Below, one piece after another: positions 1-9,875 of a DNA stretch of 64,000 nucleotides (its first letter is position 1; the number at the start of each line of letters is the position of its first letter). A model generated the notes under the pieces. It was not told the DNA's origin and ran no database searches. It was given only the letters and a program-made list of their open reading frames with translations. Source of the DNA: an uncultured Lachnospiraceae bacterium. GTDB lineage: Bacteria > Bacillota > Clostridia > Lachnospirales > Lachnospiraceae. The DNA lies in contig CAJTOR010000011.1 in assembly GCA_910577675.1 (NCBI GenBank), forward strand, positions 28,522 to 92,521, read 5' to 3'. The position numbers and the translations under genes were made by a program.

Positions 1-1
1 A

Positions 2-373
2 ACCGGGTTCCTCTCCTTTATCGCAGGTCTTCAAAATGTAGACCGAAGCCTTTATGAGGCGGGTTATATGGACGGGATTAAGAACCGTTTTCAGGAGCTT
101 TGGTATATTACGCTCCCGTCAATGAAGCCGCAGTTAATGTTCGGTGCGGTTATGACGATCACCTCGTCCTTTGCCATCCATGACCAGTTAGCAGCCCTAG
201 CAGGTTTCCCAAGTGTCGGCTACGCGGCGCACACGGTGGTATCGCACTTGGTCGATTACGGTACGATCCGCTTTGAGATGGGTTATGCCTCTGCGATAGC
301 AACCTTACTGTTCATGGTTATGATACTCTGCAACAAGCTGGTACAATTCCTGTTACGAAAGGTGGGACAATAA
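2..373 (+). CDS. Sugar ABC transporter permease, LplB type (5' truncated)
   Basis: The reading frame is open from the window edge, so the N-terminal part of this inner-membrane permease lies upstream. The visible part starts just before the cytoplasmic EAA loop (EAGYMDGIKNRFQELWYITLP region, codons at about 53-120), which docks on the ATPase, and then has two hydrophobic helices. This is the CUT1 family that imports oligosaccharides. It ends 1 bp before the next permease gene, the usual arrangement of a heterodimeric permease pair. The substrate cannot be read from the sequence. Confidence 0.85.
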   Translation, partial: TGFLSFIAGLQNVDRSLYEAGYMDGIKNRFQELWYITLPSMKPQLMFGAVMTITSSFAIHDQLAALAGFPSVGYAAHTVVSHLVDYGTIRFEMGYASAIATLLFMVMILCNKLVQFLLRKVGQ

Positions 374-374
374 A

Positions 375-1253
375 ATGAGTGCAGTTTCCGCAGTTTTTAG
401 AAAAAAGAAACGCGCAAAGCCGAACCATTCCGCAGCAGGAAACTTCCTTAATATGCTGCTCCTGGTTCTGATGGGCGCTTTTATGGTGGTGCCTCTTGTG
501 CTCTCCATCAGCAACTCCCTAAAGCCGCTTGAGGAATTGTTTGTATTCCCGCCAAGGCTTCTGGTTCGAAACCCTACGGGGAAGAATTACCACGATGTAT
601 TTGTGCTGATGTCCGAATCGTGGGTGCCATTTTCAAGATACATATTCAATACGGTATTTATCACACTTACCGGCACTTTGGGGCATCTGATTATCGCAAG
701 TATGTGTGCCTACGCACTGGCGAAACATAAATTCCCGGGGAGGAATATAATCTTTGGAATTATTGTGACCGCGCTGATGTTCTCAGGACAGGTGACGGCG
801 ATCCCGAACTATCTGATAATGAGTAAGATTGGATGGCTCGACCACTATGTTGCAATCGTGGTTCCGGCGCTGGCAAAACCATTAGGACTCTTCCTTATGA
901 AACAGTTTATGGAGCAGATACCGGACACACTACTCGAGGCGGCACGAATAGACGGGGCAAGCGAGTTCCACACATTTTTCAGGATTGCCATGCCCCAGGT
1001 AAAATCCGCCTGGCTGACGCTTATAATCTTTTCGTTCCAGGATCTGTGGAACACACAGGGGGCGAACTATATTTACAGCGAGGAATTAAAGACACTGCCT
1101 TACGCGCTCTCCCAGATTGCGGCGGGTGGTATCTCAAGAGCAGGGGCGACAGCGGCGGTAACGGTTATTATGATGGTTGTCCCGATTGTGATTTTCGTGG
1201 TCAGCCAGAGTAATATTATTGAAACCATGGCATCTTCGGGTATCAAGGAATAG
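375..1253 (+). CDS. Carbohydrate ABC transporter permease, LplC/MalG type
   Basis: A 292-aa integral membrane permease of the CUT1 family with about six hydrophobic segments. The EAA loop (LLEAARIDGASEFHTFFRIA) lies around residues 185-205 and contacts the ATPase. ATG is preceded by an AGGTGG-like site inside the end of the upstream permease gene, so the two are translationally coupled and probably form one heterodimer. No ATP-binding subunit is encoded nearby; many Firmicutes CUT1 systems use one shared MsmX-type ATPase, which is the likely situation here (inference). Confidence 0.9.
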   Translation: MSAVSAVFRKKKRAKPNHSAAGNFLNMLLLVLMGAFMVVPLVLSISNSLKPLEELFVFPPRLLVRNPTGKNYHDVFVLMSESWVPFSRYIFNTVFITLTGTLGHLIIASMCAYALAKHKFPGRNIIFGIIVTALMFSGQVTAIPNYLIMSKIGWLDHYVAIVVPALAKPLGLFLMKQFMEQIPDTLLEAARIDGASEFHTFFRIAMPQVKSAWLTLIIFSFQDLWNTQGANYIYSEELKTLPYALSQIAAGGISRAGATAAVTVIMMVVPIVIFVVSQSNIIETMASSGIKE

Positions 1254-1267
1254 GAGGGGAGGCAAAT

Positions 1268-2770
1268 ATGAAAAATTCAAAGAATTTTGCAAAGCTGCTC
1301 TGCGCGTTTCTTGCAGCGGTATGCCTGCTTTTCCCGGCGGTAACGGTGAATGCTGACACGATGCCATATGACACATACAGTTATGACTGGTGGGGTGAGG
1401 ATGTGTTGCAGCCGCCCGCGTACCTTTATTCGCAGGAATTATCTTATTTGCAGTCGGGTACCAACCTGAAAAATCCGCAGGATCTCTTTTTCCGGGATAA
1501 TGTGCTGTATGTGGCCGATACGGATAACAACCGGGTTATTGCGCTCGATGTGACCGGGGCTATGCTTTTTGAGATTGCAGTCTTCACATCGGAAGCGAAT
1601 GCGGAAGATACTTTTAAACAGCCGCAGGGCATTTTTGTAACGGAGGAAGGGCATCTGTATGTTGCAGATTCCGGGAACGGCCGCATTGTGGAATTTTCGC
1701 CGCAGCAGGAATTTATCCGCGAGATTGGCAGGCCTGTGACCGAGCTGATTACGGATGCACAGAAGTATGTGCCGACAAAGGTGGTTGTGGATGACGCGGG
1801 GAGAATCTATGTGATCGCCTACGGGATTAACATGGGGCTCGTTGAATTTGACCGCAACGGGGAATTTCAGGGATTTATGGGTGCCACACAGGTTACGGTA
1901 TCCATGTTCGAATATATATGGAAGAATTATTTTTCCACCGACGCGCAGAAGCAGAGGATGGAAACCATTATCCCGACCGAGTACAGCAATATTTTTGTGG
2001 ATCAGAGTAATTTCGTCTATGCGACCATCTCAAACCTTTCGGATGAAGACCATTTAAATGGTGCGGATGCGGTAAGACGTTTGAACCCAACCGGAACGGA
2101 TGTGCTAAGAAGACTGGGGAATACAGATATTATTGGAGATTTGTACAACGCGACGGACGATGCTGCATGGTCTTCTTTTACGGATATTTCCGCGACCAAG
2201 TACGGCTGTTATTTTATCCTTGATAATGCCGGGGGAAAGATTTTCTGCTACGATTACGACGGCAATTCGCTCTTTATTTTCGGCGGCAAGGGCGGGCGGG
2301 CAGGTCTTACCAGGAACCCGGTGGCGCTTGCGCTAAATGATGACCAGTCAAAAATTTATGTGCTCGATGCACAGCTTGGCAGCATCCTGGTCTACGAGAT
2401 TACGGAATATGGTAGCGCGCTTCTCGGTGCACTCTCCGCCCACCATGCGGGGAATGAGGAACTCTCGTTTGAACTCTGGCAGGAAGTGCTGCTTCGCAAT
2501 GCCAACAGCGAAGTCGCCTATATTGGTATCGGAAAGACCTATTTAAAAGAGGGGCGCTACAAGGAGGCGATGGAATATTTCGAACTTGGAAACAGTCGGA
2601 AATATTACACGAAGGCATTCCAGTTCTACCGCAAGGAACTGATGCAGAATAATTTCGGGAAATATATGGGTGTAATTGCCGGGATTATCATTCTCGCTCT
2701 GGTTTATGTGGCAGCTAAAAAAATAAAAAGATGGGTAGGTGAGGCGAAATGCAATATCTCAGGACGCTAA
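1268..2770 (+). CDS. NHL-repeat/TPR protein with signal peptide and C-terminal membrane anchor
   Basis: A 500-aa protein. Residues 1-29 form a signal peptide. Residues about 50-385 contain NHL/YWTD-type beta-propeller repeats with phrases such as NVLYVADTDNNRVIALD and GHLYVADSGNGRIVEF. A TPR-like helical stretch follows (about 395-455), and a single transmembrane helix at about 465-487 with a basic tail anchors it outside the membrane. It starts with a good GGAGGGGAGG site and overlaps the next gene by 22 bp, so it belongs to the transporter operon. Its role is unknown; an extracellular sensing or scaffold function near the transporter is a guess. Confidence 0.8.
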   Translation: MKNSKNFAKLLCAFLAAVCLLFPAVTVNADTMPYDTYSYDWWGEDVLQPPAYLYSQELSYLQSGTNLKNPQDLFFRDNVLYVADTDNNRVIALDVTGAMLFEIAVFTSEANAEDTFKQPQGIFVTEEGHLYVADSGNGRIVEFSPQQEFIREIGRPVTELITDAQKYVPTKVVVDDAGRIYVIAYGINMGLVEFDRNGEFQGFMGATQVTVSMFEYIWKNYFSTDAQKQRMETIIPTEYSNIFVDQSNFVYATISNLSDEDHLNGADAVRRLNPTGTDVLRRLGNTDIIGDLYNATDDAAWSSFTDISATKYGCYFILDNAGGKIFCYDYDGNSLFIFGGKGGRAGLTRNPVALALNDDQSKIYVLDAQLGSILVYEITEYGSALLGALSAHHAGNEELSFELWQEVLLRNANSEVAYIGIGKTYLKEGRYKEAMEYFELGNSRKYYTKAFQFYRKELMQNNFGKYMGVIAGIIILALVYVAAKKIKRWVGEAKCNISGR

Positions 2771-3369
2771 AATATGGGTTCCATGTTATTTTCCATCCCT
2801 TTGACGGCTTTTGGGATCTGAAAAAAGAGCGCCGCGGTTCCGTTGCCGCTTCCCTTACCTTTGTTGCGCTGACAATTTTTATGCTTGTGGTGCAGAAGCA
2901 GAATACGGCGTTCCTGTTTAATAAAAACCGTCTGGAAACGATCGATGTTATGGTGGATATTATATCGGTTGGGCTTATGTGTATTCTCTGGTGCATCTCA
3001 AACTGGTGTCTGACTTCGCTGATGGACGGCGAGGGAAAAATGCGGGATATAATCATATTTACCGGGTACTCGTTAATCCCGCTCTGGCTGATTCAATTTC
3101 CGCTTGTCGGTATGAGCCATCTGATCACAGTCGAGGAGGGAACCTTCTACTATGTATTTGCGACCATAAGTTTTATCTGGACGGGGGCGCTGCTCTTGTT
3201 CGGAATGATGGTGACACACCAATACTCGGTGAAGAAAACGATTTTTACAACAATTCTTACAATTATTGGTATGGCGATCCTGCTCTTTATCGGGCTGCTC
3301 TTTTTCAGTGTAATTCAGCAGATTGTATCTTTTGTAGTGACGATCTACAAAGAAGTAAGATTCCGGTAA
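2749..3369 (+). CDS. Yip1-family-like membrane protein
   Basis: A 206-aa protein with about five hydrophobic segments, matching the general shape of Yip1-domain proteins (N-terminal cytoplasmic stretch with PFDGFWDLKKERRGS, then a helix bundle). ATG follows an AGGTGAGG site inside the end of the NHL-repeat gene, and the 22-bp overlap suggests coupled translation. The function of bacterial Yip1-like proteins in sugar transporter operons is not established. The family call rests on topology and local motifs only. Confidence 0.65.
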   Translation: MQYLRTLKYGFHVIFHPFDGFWDLKKERRGSVAASLTFVALTIFMLVVQKQNTAFLFNKNRLETIDVMVDIISVGLMCILWCISNWCLTSLMDGEGKMRDIIIFTGYSLIPLWLIQFPLVGMSHLITVEEGTFYYVFATISFIWTGALLLFGMMVTHQYSVKKTIFTTILTIIGMAILLFIGLLFFSVIQQIVSFVVTIYKEVRFR

Positions 3370-3438
3370 TTAAAGGGCTTTTGCATGGGACAAAATGGTC
3401 GAGAATGTCGCTTTTGCGGCAGGAGGTGAAGGTGGAAT

Positions 3439-6003
3439 ATGATGAAAAAGTGGTTAAAAAAAGCGGCGGCGCTCGTACTTACTGCCTGCATCGCCCTCGC
3501 GCCTAGCGAGGGATGGCATGGGGTGGGAGATAGTAAAGTGCAGGCTGCGGAATCGGAAATTCCTTCTGGCATGAAGCTAGTGGCGCAGAATGATGAGCTG
3601 ATGCTCTATATCGATGAGAAGAGCACCTGTGTTGCCGTCCTTATAAAGGAAAGCGGTGATATCTGGTACTCAAACCCGCAGGGAATTGATGCCGATACGG
3701 TTGCGAGCGCCTACCATAAGGATCTGATGCGCTCCCAATTTTCCATCCGTTATTTCAATCAGAGCGCACAGTCTGCCGAGATGGATAACTATTCGGACAG
3801 CATCGCGAACGGTCAGTTTGAAATTACGTACAATGCGGATGGGGTAAGTATACTTTACCGGCTCGGTGAGCTGGCGGATAAATATATTCTGCCGCAGGTT
3901 ATCAGCGAGGAGAGATATTTAGAGTTTACCGGGAAGATGGAGAAAAATCCAAAGAAGAAGACGGATCGGGCGTATAATTATCTGGATTCCGCAGATATGA
4001 GGGATGAAGACAGGGAAAATTACCTTGAACTATATCCTACGTTTGCTGACCATAATCTCTATGTGCTCCAGTCGGGTACACAGGATTACAAAAAAGAGGA
4101 GCTTATGGGCTATTTTGCCGAAGTCGGCTACACCGCCGAGGACTTGGCATTGGATAATGAGGAAAACGGCGTTTTGTCCGTGAATGAGAAGCCGTGGTTT
4201 AATGTGACCTTGGAGTATAAGTTGGACGGGGCAAACCTTGTGGCTTTTATTGATCCAGAGAAGGTGGAGTACAACACTGAAAACTATTATCTCGTGGATA
4301 TTGACCTGCTGGAGTTTTTCGGTGCGGCAGGAGCGGGGGAAGAGGGATATCTGTTCGTACCCGACGGGAGCGGGGCACTGATTTATCTGAATTCAGGAAA
4401 GAAGGACAGCGCTTATATCGCTTCCGTGTACGGGAGGGATATCACGAATTCTTTTAACAGCAAGATGAAATCCGAGATCGACCAGGCTGTGACCGTGCGC
4501 ATGCCGGTTTTCGGTTTAAAGACCGGGGATAAGGCATGGTTTGCGGTGATAGAGGAGAATGCGGCAGCCGCGGATATCAATGCGGACAATGCGGGGAAGA
4601 CAAACGGTTACAATAATGTATATGCTGGTTTTTCCTATCTAAGCTACGGTAAGATATCGCTCGGAGATGTGGTCGGAAGCCAGACATTCCAGATGTATTC
4701 GCCTAAGGAATTTGAGGGAAATTTCAGTGTGCGCTACGGTTTTTTGCACGGGGATAAAGCCAATTACACGGGGATGGCACATATGTACCAGTCCTACCTC
4801 GAAGATAAAGGGGTGTTAAAAAGACAGGAGACAGGGAATGCGGTGCCGCTGTATGCGAACCTGATTGGCGCGATCGAGAAGACAAAATCGATTTTCGGTA
4901 TCAAATATATGGCGACGCAGGAACTGACCACCTACAAGCAGGCGGAGGAGATTGTAGAAGAACTTTTGCAGGGCGGGGTTAAAAACATAAAAATCCAGTA
5001 TCTTGGATGGTCGGAGGGCGGACTGCACGGGACAGCACCAAAAGCTGCTTCCGCGATTTCAAAGCTTAATTCCTCCGGTGTTTCTCTAAAGAAATTCCTG
5101 TCCGATATGGAAGCGAAAGGGATCAAAGTGTTTCATTCCACAGAATTGCAGTATGTGTACAAGAGTGTGTTTGCCGATGGCTATGCTTCCGGATCACATG
5201 CACCTCAGTACTATGACAAATCAATGGTTCGCACGGGCGAATACCTGATCCCGAACGGAATGCTTGTAAAGCGGACGGTTGATTTGATAAGCCCTTACTA
5301 TGTGGAATCGTTTGCGAAGGATTTTGGAAAGAAAATTAGCAAGTATAAGTTGAGCGGGGTTTCTGTTAATACCCTTGCATCGGAACTGTATTCGGACTAT
5401 GCGACAAAAAGGTATACTGACCGCACCCGCGCCGCAGAATATAATGCGAAGGCGCTAGAGTATCTGGGAAATGCGGTGGGCGGCAATGTGCTGGCAGAAA
5501 ATGCAAACGCATATTCGTTGCAGTGGGTTTCCGATATTATCAATGTGCCGTTTGACAGCAACCAGAGCAGGATTTTGGATGAAACTGTTCCGTTTTATGC
5601 GATTGTGCTGCACGGTTACAAGGACTTTGCCGGCTCCATGTTAAATTTGACGGATGATTATGAAACGGCGGTATTGCAGAGTGTGGAGTGCGGTGCAGGA
5701 CTTTCTTTCGAGTGGATTTACGGGGATAACCATCTGTTAAAGAACACGGATTTTGATTCCCTTTATTCGATTAATTTTGCTGCGTGGAAGGAAAAAGCAC
5801 TCGCGGCGTATAACAGGGTAAACGCGGCGGTCGGCAGTGTGCAGGGACAGAAGATAACGGCGCATGAAAAACTGGCTGACAAAGTGTATGCAACAACCTA
5901 CGAGGATGGAACCCGCGTGATTGTCAACTACAATAAAACTGCTGTGTCGGCAGCCGGACAGACCGTGAATGCGCGTGATTTCGTTGTAGTAAAGGGGAGG
6001 TGA
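3439..6003 (+). CDS. Secreted DUF5696-like protein
   Basis: An 854-aa protein with an N-terminal signal peptide (residues about 1-36, ending VQAAES). There is no lipobox and no visible membrane anchor. The rest is a long globular ectodomain; the central part (residues about 450-760) reads like a barrel-type enzyme fold. From the phrasing of the N-terminal part and the operon context I place it in the DUF5696 group often found with CUT1 permeases in Clostridia and Bacilli. Catalytic activity is not known and I see no classical glycoside hydrolase signature. It sits between two permease pairs, so a role in binding or processing the transported sugar is plausible. Confidence 0.65.
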   Translation: MMKKWLKKAAALVLTACIALAPSEGWHGVGDSKVQAAESEIPSGMKLVAQNDELMLYIDEKSTCVAVLIKESGDIWYSNPQGIDADTVASAYHKDLMRSQFSIRYFNQSAQSAEMDNYSDSIANGQFEITYNADGVSILYRLGELADKYILPQVISEERYLEFTGKMEKNPKKKTDRAYNYLDSADMRDEDRENYLELYPTFADHNLYVLQSGTQDYKKEELMGYFAEVGYTAEDLALDNEENGVLSVNEKPWFNVTLEYKLDGANLVAFIDPEKVEYNTENYYLVDIDLLEFFGAAGAGEEGYLFVPDGSGALIYLNSGKKDSAYIASVYGRDITNSFNSKMKSEIDQAVTVRMPVFGLKTGDKAWFAVIEENAAAADINADNAGKTNGYNNVYAGFSYLSYGKISLGDVVGSQTFQMYSPKEFEGNFSVRYGFLHGDKANYTGMAHMYQSYLEDKGVLKRQETGNAVPLYANLIGAIEKTKSIFGIKYMATQELTTYKQAEEIVEELLQGGVKNIKIQYLGWSEGGLHGTAPKAASAISKLNSSGVSLKKFLSDMEAKGIKVFHSTELQYVYKSVFADGYASGSHAPQYYDKSMVRTGEYLIPNGMLVKRTVDLISPYYVESFAKDFGKKISKYKLSGVSVNTLASELYSDYATKRYTDRTRAAEYNAKALEYLGNAVGGNVLAENANAYSLQWVSDIINVPFDSNQSRILDETVPFYAIVLHGYKDFAGSMLNLTDDYETAVLQSVECGAGLSFEWIYGDNHLLKNTDFDSLYSINFAAWKEKALAAYNRVNAAVGSVQGQKITAHEKLADKVYATTYEDGTRVIVNYNKTAVSAAGQTVNARDFVVVKGR

Positions 6004-6009
6004 GGCAAA

Positions 6010-6945
6010 ATGATGAAATTCTTTCGCAAATCAAACGGAAAAACAAAAATGACGTTGAGGGGCAAGGAGGCAGTCGCCGGATTTTGCTTTACCATCCCTT
6101 TCCTGGTTGGATTTTTCGGGCTTTTTCTGCCGATGCTTTTTAAGTCAATCTCGTTCAGTCTTAGCAATATGCAGGTGGGAAGCAGCGGCTATGTCCTGCA
6201 AAAAGCGGCGGACGGAGGGTTCGAACACTATAAGCGTGCACTGACGATCGACCCGGATTTCAATTTAAAACTGCTTAATGCAGTGAAGGAAATGTGCATC
6301 CATGTGCCGCTCATCCTGATTTTCAGTTTCTTTGCTGCAAACCTTTTGAACCAGAAGTTTAGGGGGCGGGGGATTGCGAGAAGTATTTTCTTCTTCCCGG
6401 TTATCCTGACTTCGGGAATAATTTTGGGCATCGAGTCCTCCGACCTTTTACAGTCAACCTTAGGACCGGAGGGAATGCTCACTTCCGACGAGGCTTCAAC
6501 GGTATTTAATATTTCGCATTTCCTTATGAATTACACAAGCTTGCCCGCCACGTTTGTAAGTTATTTGTCGGAGGCAGTGCTTGGGATATATGATATCGTT
6601 ATAGCTTCGGGCGTGCAGATCCTTGTATTCTTAGCGGGGCTGCAGGGGATTTCGCCGAGTCTTTATGAGGCTTCCAATATGGAGGGAGCTACAGGATGGG
6701 AGAATTTCTGGAAGATCACCTTCCCGATGATAAGTCCGTTGATCCTCGTAAACTCAGTGTACACGATTATTGACTCCTTTACGAGTGCGGATAATGAGTT
6801 GATGACGCTGATTAAGAACACAATTTTCAGCGAGGTAAAATATGGTTTCGGTTCCGCGATGGCATGGATTTACTTTGTGCTGATTGCAGTGATTATCGCC
6901 GTGGTGGGCGGGCTGATTAGCAGGAAAGTATTCTACACGGATTAA
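6010..6945 (+). CDS. Sugar ABC transporter permease, LplB/MalF type
   Basis: A 311-aa membrane permease with about six hydrophobic segments and an EAA loop at about residues 220-240 (SLYEASNMEGATGWENFW). It begins 6 bp after the DUF5696-like gene with an AGGTGAGG site, so it is in the same operon. It is the first member of a second permease pair in this locus. The presence of two pairs with only one binding protein visible is unusual. Confidence 0.88.
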   Translation: MMKFFRKSNGKTKMTLRGKEAVAGFCFTIPFLVGFFGLFLPMLFKSISFSLSNMQVGSSGYVLQKAADGGFEHYKRALTIDPDFNLKLLNAVKEMCIHVPLILIFSFFAANLLNQKFRGRGIARSIFFFPVILTSGIILGIESSDLLQSTLGPEGMLTSDEASTVFNISHFLMNYTSLPATFVSYLSEAVLGIYDIVIASGVQILVFLAGLQGISPSLYEASNMEGATGWENFWKITFPMISPLILVNSVYTIIDSFTSADNELMTLIKNTIFSEVKYGFGSAMAWIYFVLIAVIIAVVGGLISRKVFYTD

Positions 6946-7050
6946 TACTTAAAACTGCCATGTTAGGCGGGCTGAAGCGGAACCAAAAAAGTGTATGCCC
7001 GGAAGGTACAAAGGGGTGTACCCGGGACTTTGAATGGGAGGTGGTAAAAA

Positions 7051-8088
7051 TTGGAACAAGTGAAGAAATTGGGCAACGGGACGAAATTTTCTCTCCGGGG
7101 GTTGTCCCCGGAAAAGAAAGCGTCGGCAGAAGGAGGGGCACACAAAAAGAAAATCACGCCGGCTAAGGTCGGGCGGTTCCTGTTTTCCATTGTGCGTGGC
7201 GTGATAGTGTTCGGAATCTGCTATGTGATCCTCTACCCGATCTTTGTGAAATTAACTATTTCATTTATGGATGAGAAGGATCTTTATGATGCGACAGTAA
7301 AGTATGTACCAAAGACATTTACCCTTGAGAATTACCGCAGGGTTATCGAGGGTCTGGAATACGGGAAGAGTTTCCTGATTACCGCGTTAATGTCGGGGGG
7401 TGTCGCCCTGTTACAGCTGCTTATGTGTATGCTGACCGCTTACGGTTTTGCAAGATTCCGTTTCCCGGGCAAGGGGATTCTGTTTGGCTGTGTGATTTTT
7501 ACGCTGATTGTGCCGCCGCAGATCCTGATGCTGCCGATGTATATGAATTTCCGCTTTTTTGATATCGCGGGGATTGTCGAGGCGGTAAGGGGGCAGAGTA
7601 TCAATCTGTTAAACAGCGGTGCACCGGTTATTATCCAGGCTTTAACCTGTACAGGGTTTAAGAACGGGCTTTATATTTACATGCTGCGCCAGTTTTTTAA
7701 AGGGATTCCCAAGGAACTTGAGGAGGCGGCATTTGTGGACGGCTGCGGGAAACTCAGGACATTTGTGCAGATTATGATGCCGGTTGCCGTGCCGATGATG
7801 GTTACAGTATTCCTCTTCGGTTTCGTATGGCAGTGGACGGACTCATTCTACACGGGGCTTTATATGCCGAAGATGGCACTTTTGTCCAATAAATTAAGTG
7901 CACTTGCTGCCACGCTAAGCGCAAAGTACCAGGATATGGGCGGCTCGATGAATTTTGTAACGCCGGGTTTTGCTTCGCTTATGAACAATACGGGCGTGCT
8001 GCTTGTAATTCTGCCGCTTGTTGTCCTGTATCTGGCATGCCAGAAGCATTTTGTGGAGGGAATCGCGCGTTCCGGTATTGTAGGATAG
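7051..8088 (+). CDS. Carbohydrate ABC transporter permease, MalG type
   Basis: A 345-aa permease. The start is a TTG codon placed 7 bp after a clear GGGAGGTGG site; no ATG lies in a suitable place. Residues 1-35 form a basic cytoplasmic tail, followed by about six hydrophobic segments and an EAA loop (ELEEAAFVDGCGKLRTFV) at about residue 225. It probably pairs with the permease just upstream, with the lipoprotein downstream delivering substrate. Confidence 0.88.
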   Translation: MEQVKKLGNGTKFSLRGLSPEKKASAEGGAHKKKITPAKVGRFLFSIVRGVIVFGICYVILYPIFVKLTISFMDEKDLYDATVKYVPKTFTLENYRRVIEGLEYGKSFLITALMSGGVALLQLLMCMLTAYGFARFRFPGKGILFGCVIFTLIVPPQILMLPMYMNFRFFDIAGIVEAVRGQSINLLNSGAPVIIQALTCTGFKNGLYIYMLRQFFKGIPKELEEAAFVDGCGKLRTFVQIMMPVAVPMMVTVFLFGFVWQWTDSFYTGLYMPKMALLSNKLSALAATLSAKYQDMGGSMNFVTPGFASLMNNTGVLLVILPLVVLYLACQKHFVEGIARSGIVG

Positions 8089-8132
8089 TAAGGCATCATG
8101 CTTTATTATAAAATATAAAAGGAGGATTTATT

Positions 8133-9650
8133 ATGAAAAAGAAGTTTCTTGCACTGACACTGTCAGCGAGCATGCTGATGTCGATGGCGGCGTGTGGCGG
8201 GGAGGCACCGGATCAGAACCAGGACACACCAACCCCTGTTCCAACCACTTCCGGTTCTGAAACAACACCTGAGCCAACCAAAGCGGAAGAAGGGGATACT
8301 ACTCCGACAGAGGAAGCACCAACCCCGACGGAGGAGCCTAAGCTTGATTTTGGCGGCAGGACTGTCCGTATCGGCAGTTACTACGACATGACACCGGATC
8401 CGAGTAAGGATACATTTTCAAAAGCGTTTTCTGACCGGATCAAGTTTGTGGAGGATAATTACAACTGCAAAATTGAGTTTATCAATGTCGGCGACTACAT
8501 GAGTTCGTATGTAACTTCCGTGCTTGCGGGTGATCCTTCCTGCGACATGGGCTATATGCTGACATACAAGATGCTCCCAGCGTTGATCGAGGGTGGTATC
8601 CTGTACCCGATCAGTGACCTGAATGTAGTGGATTTTGATCAGCCTTGGTACTTAAAGTCCTCGACGGAAGCTTCGACCTACAAGGGCAAGGTATATGGTA
8701 TGGGCATGGTCAATGCCGATGTCCAGTATGGTATTTTCTGGAACAAGACGCTCTTTAAGCAGTACAATCTGCCGGATCTGTATGAACTTTATGAGAATGG
8801 CGAGTGGACTTGGGAGAAGTTTAAGGAAATCGCGATTGCCGGCAATGTGGATGTGGACGGCGACGGCGAGTATGATATCCACGGCTTTAACCAGAGGGAG
8901 AACTTAATCTGGAGCTTTATGTCCTCGAATGGCGCGGATGCGGTAAAGAAGACGGACACGGGCGTGGAACTTGCACTTTCAAGCAAGGAGGCGCAGGAAG
9001 CACTTGAGGCTTATGCAGATTTTATGCAGAATGTTCCTCACTTAAAGGGCTGGCTTGGTGACTGGCAGAGCCAGATCTGGTCGTTCCGCGATGGGCAGTC
9101 CATGATGTGCTATGAGGCATGGTGGATTTCCTATGGCTACTTAAATCCGGATGAGAACGGTGAGGGCGGTATGCAGGGCGAGTGGGGCTTTGTGCCGTTC
9201 CCTAAGGGACCTTCCGCGACAGGATATGCATCCTACGGCAAGGAGGCTTCGCCTTGGGTAATGTTAAACGGTATCGATAAGCCGGAGGAAGTTGCAACAA
9301 TCGTAGATCAGATTTTCCGTATCTTTGGCGATGATGAGGAAGCTTATACGGACGCGGTTGAGGCGAAGTTTGAGTCCGAGGCAAAGGACGGGACGGCAGT
9401 TGAAATCTGTCTTGAGCTGATGCCTACGGTAAAGATCAGCCCGTTAATGGGTTTCACCTCGCTGAACACTCTTTTGAACAGTGAGGTATTCAGCTCGATC
9501 GAGAAGGGGGAGAACACCCCGCAGTCGGCACTTGAGGCATATCAGTCGGCACTCGACGCAATGATGGCGGATATTCAGAACCATGACTACAACCAGGATC
9601 TGTTAGATACATATGTAAATCCTCCGGAAGAAGAGGAAACAGCGGAATAA
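8133..9650 (+). CDS. Extracellular solute-binding lipoprotein of a sugar ABC transporter
   Basis: A 505-aa lipoprotein. Residues 1-21 are a type II signal peptide with lipobox SMAAC, so Cys21 would carry the lipid. A Thr/Pro/Glu-rich linker (residues about 25-70) tethers the binding domain. The remainder has the family 1 solute-binding layout, with aromatic residues that commonly stack on sugars. It follows the second permease gene by 44 bp with an AAAGGAGG site and ends the operon before a strong terminator. Confidence 0.9.
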   Translation: MKKKFLALTLSASMLMSMAACGGEAPDQNQDTPTPVPTTSGSETTPEPTKAEEGDTTPTEEAPTPTEEPKLDFGGRTVRIGSYYDMTPDPSKDTFSKAFSDRIKFVEDNYNCKIEFINVGDYMSSYVTSVLAGDPSCDMGYMLTYKMLPALIEGGILYPISDLNVVDFDQPWYLKSSTEASTYKGKVYGMGMVNADVQYGIFWNKTLFKQYNLPDLYELYENGEWTWEKFKEIAIAGNVDVDGDGEYDIHGFNQRENLIWSFMSSNGADAVKKTDTGVELALSSKEAQEALEAYADFMQNVPHLKGWLGDWQSQIWSFRDGQSMMCYEAWWISYGYLNPDENGEGGMQGEWGFVPFPKGPSATGYASYGKEASPWVMLNGIDKPEEVATIVDQIFRIFGDDEEAYTDAVEAKFESEAKDGTAVEICLELMPTVKISPLMGFTSLNTLLNSEVFSSIEKGENTPQSALEAYQSALDAMMADIQNHDYNQDLLDTYVNPPEEEETAE

Positions 9651-9693
9651 ACATTACAAAGGAAGGGTTTTTTGGGGAATCAGATAGGGAAAC

Positions 9694-9731
9694 AAAAGCA
9701 AGGGGTAAGTAATTTGCCCCTTGCTTTTTGT
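9694..9731 (+). terminator. Rho-independent terminator after the sugar transporter operon
   Basis: A perfect 12-bp stem (AAAAGCAAGGGG at 9694-9705 with CCCCTTGCTTTT at 9717-9728) has an 11-nt loop and ends in a T run. It closes the transporter operon 44 bp after the binding-protein stop codon. Confidence 0.9.
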
Positions 9732-9875
9732 TTGAGGATGGGATATATTGATATCGTATAAACATAAAACCAATGTAGCTTAAAAATGCTTCCCGAGGTT
9801 TTGGGGCTGTCTTTTATGCGGTAGAGGATGTTAAAATTGGCTTTATGAGTTTTTGTTATAAGGATATGGAAAATA

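Noticed and set aside
9735..9875. LacI operator
   Set aside because: No palindrome of convincing length and symmetry upstream of the regulator gene.
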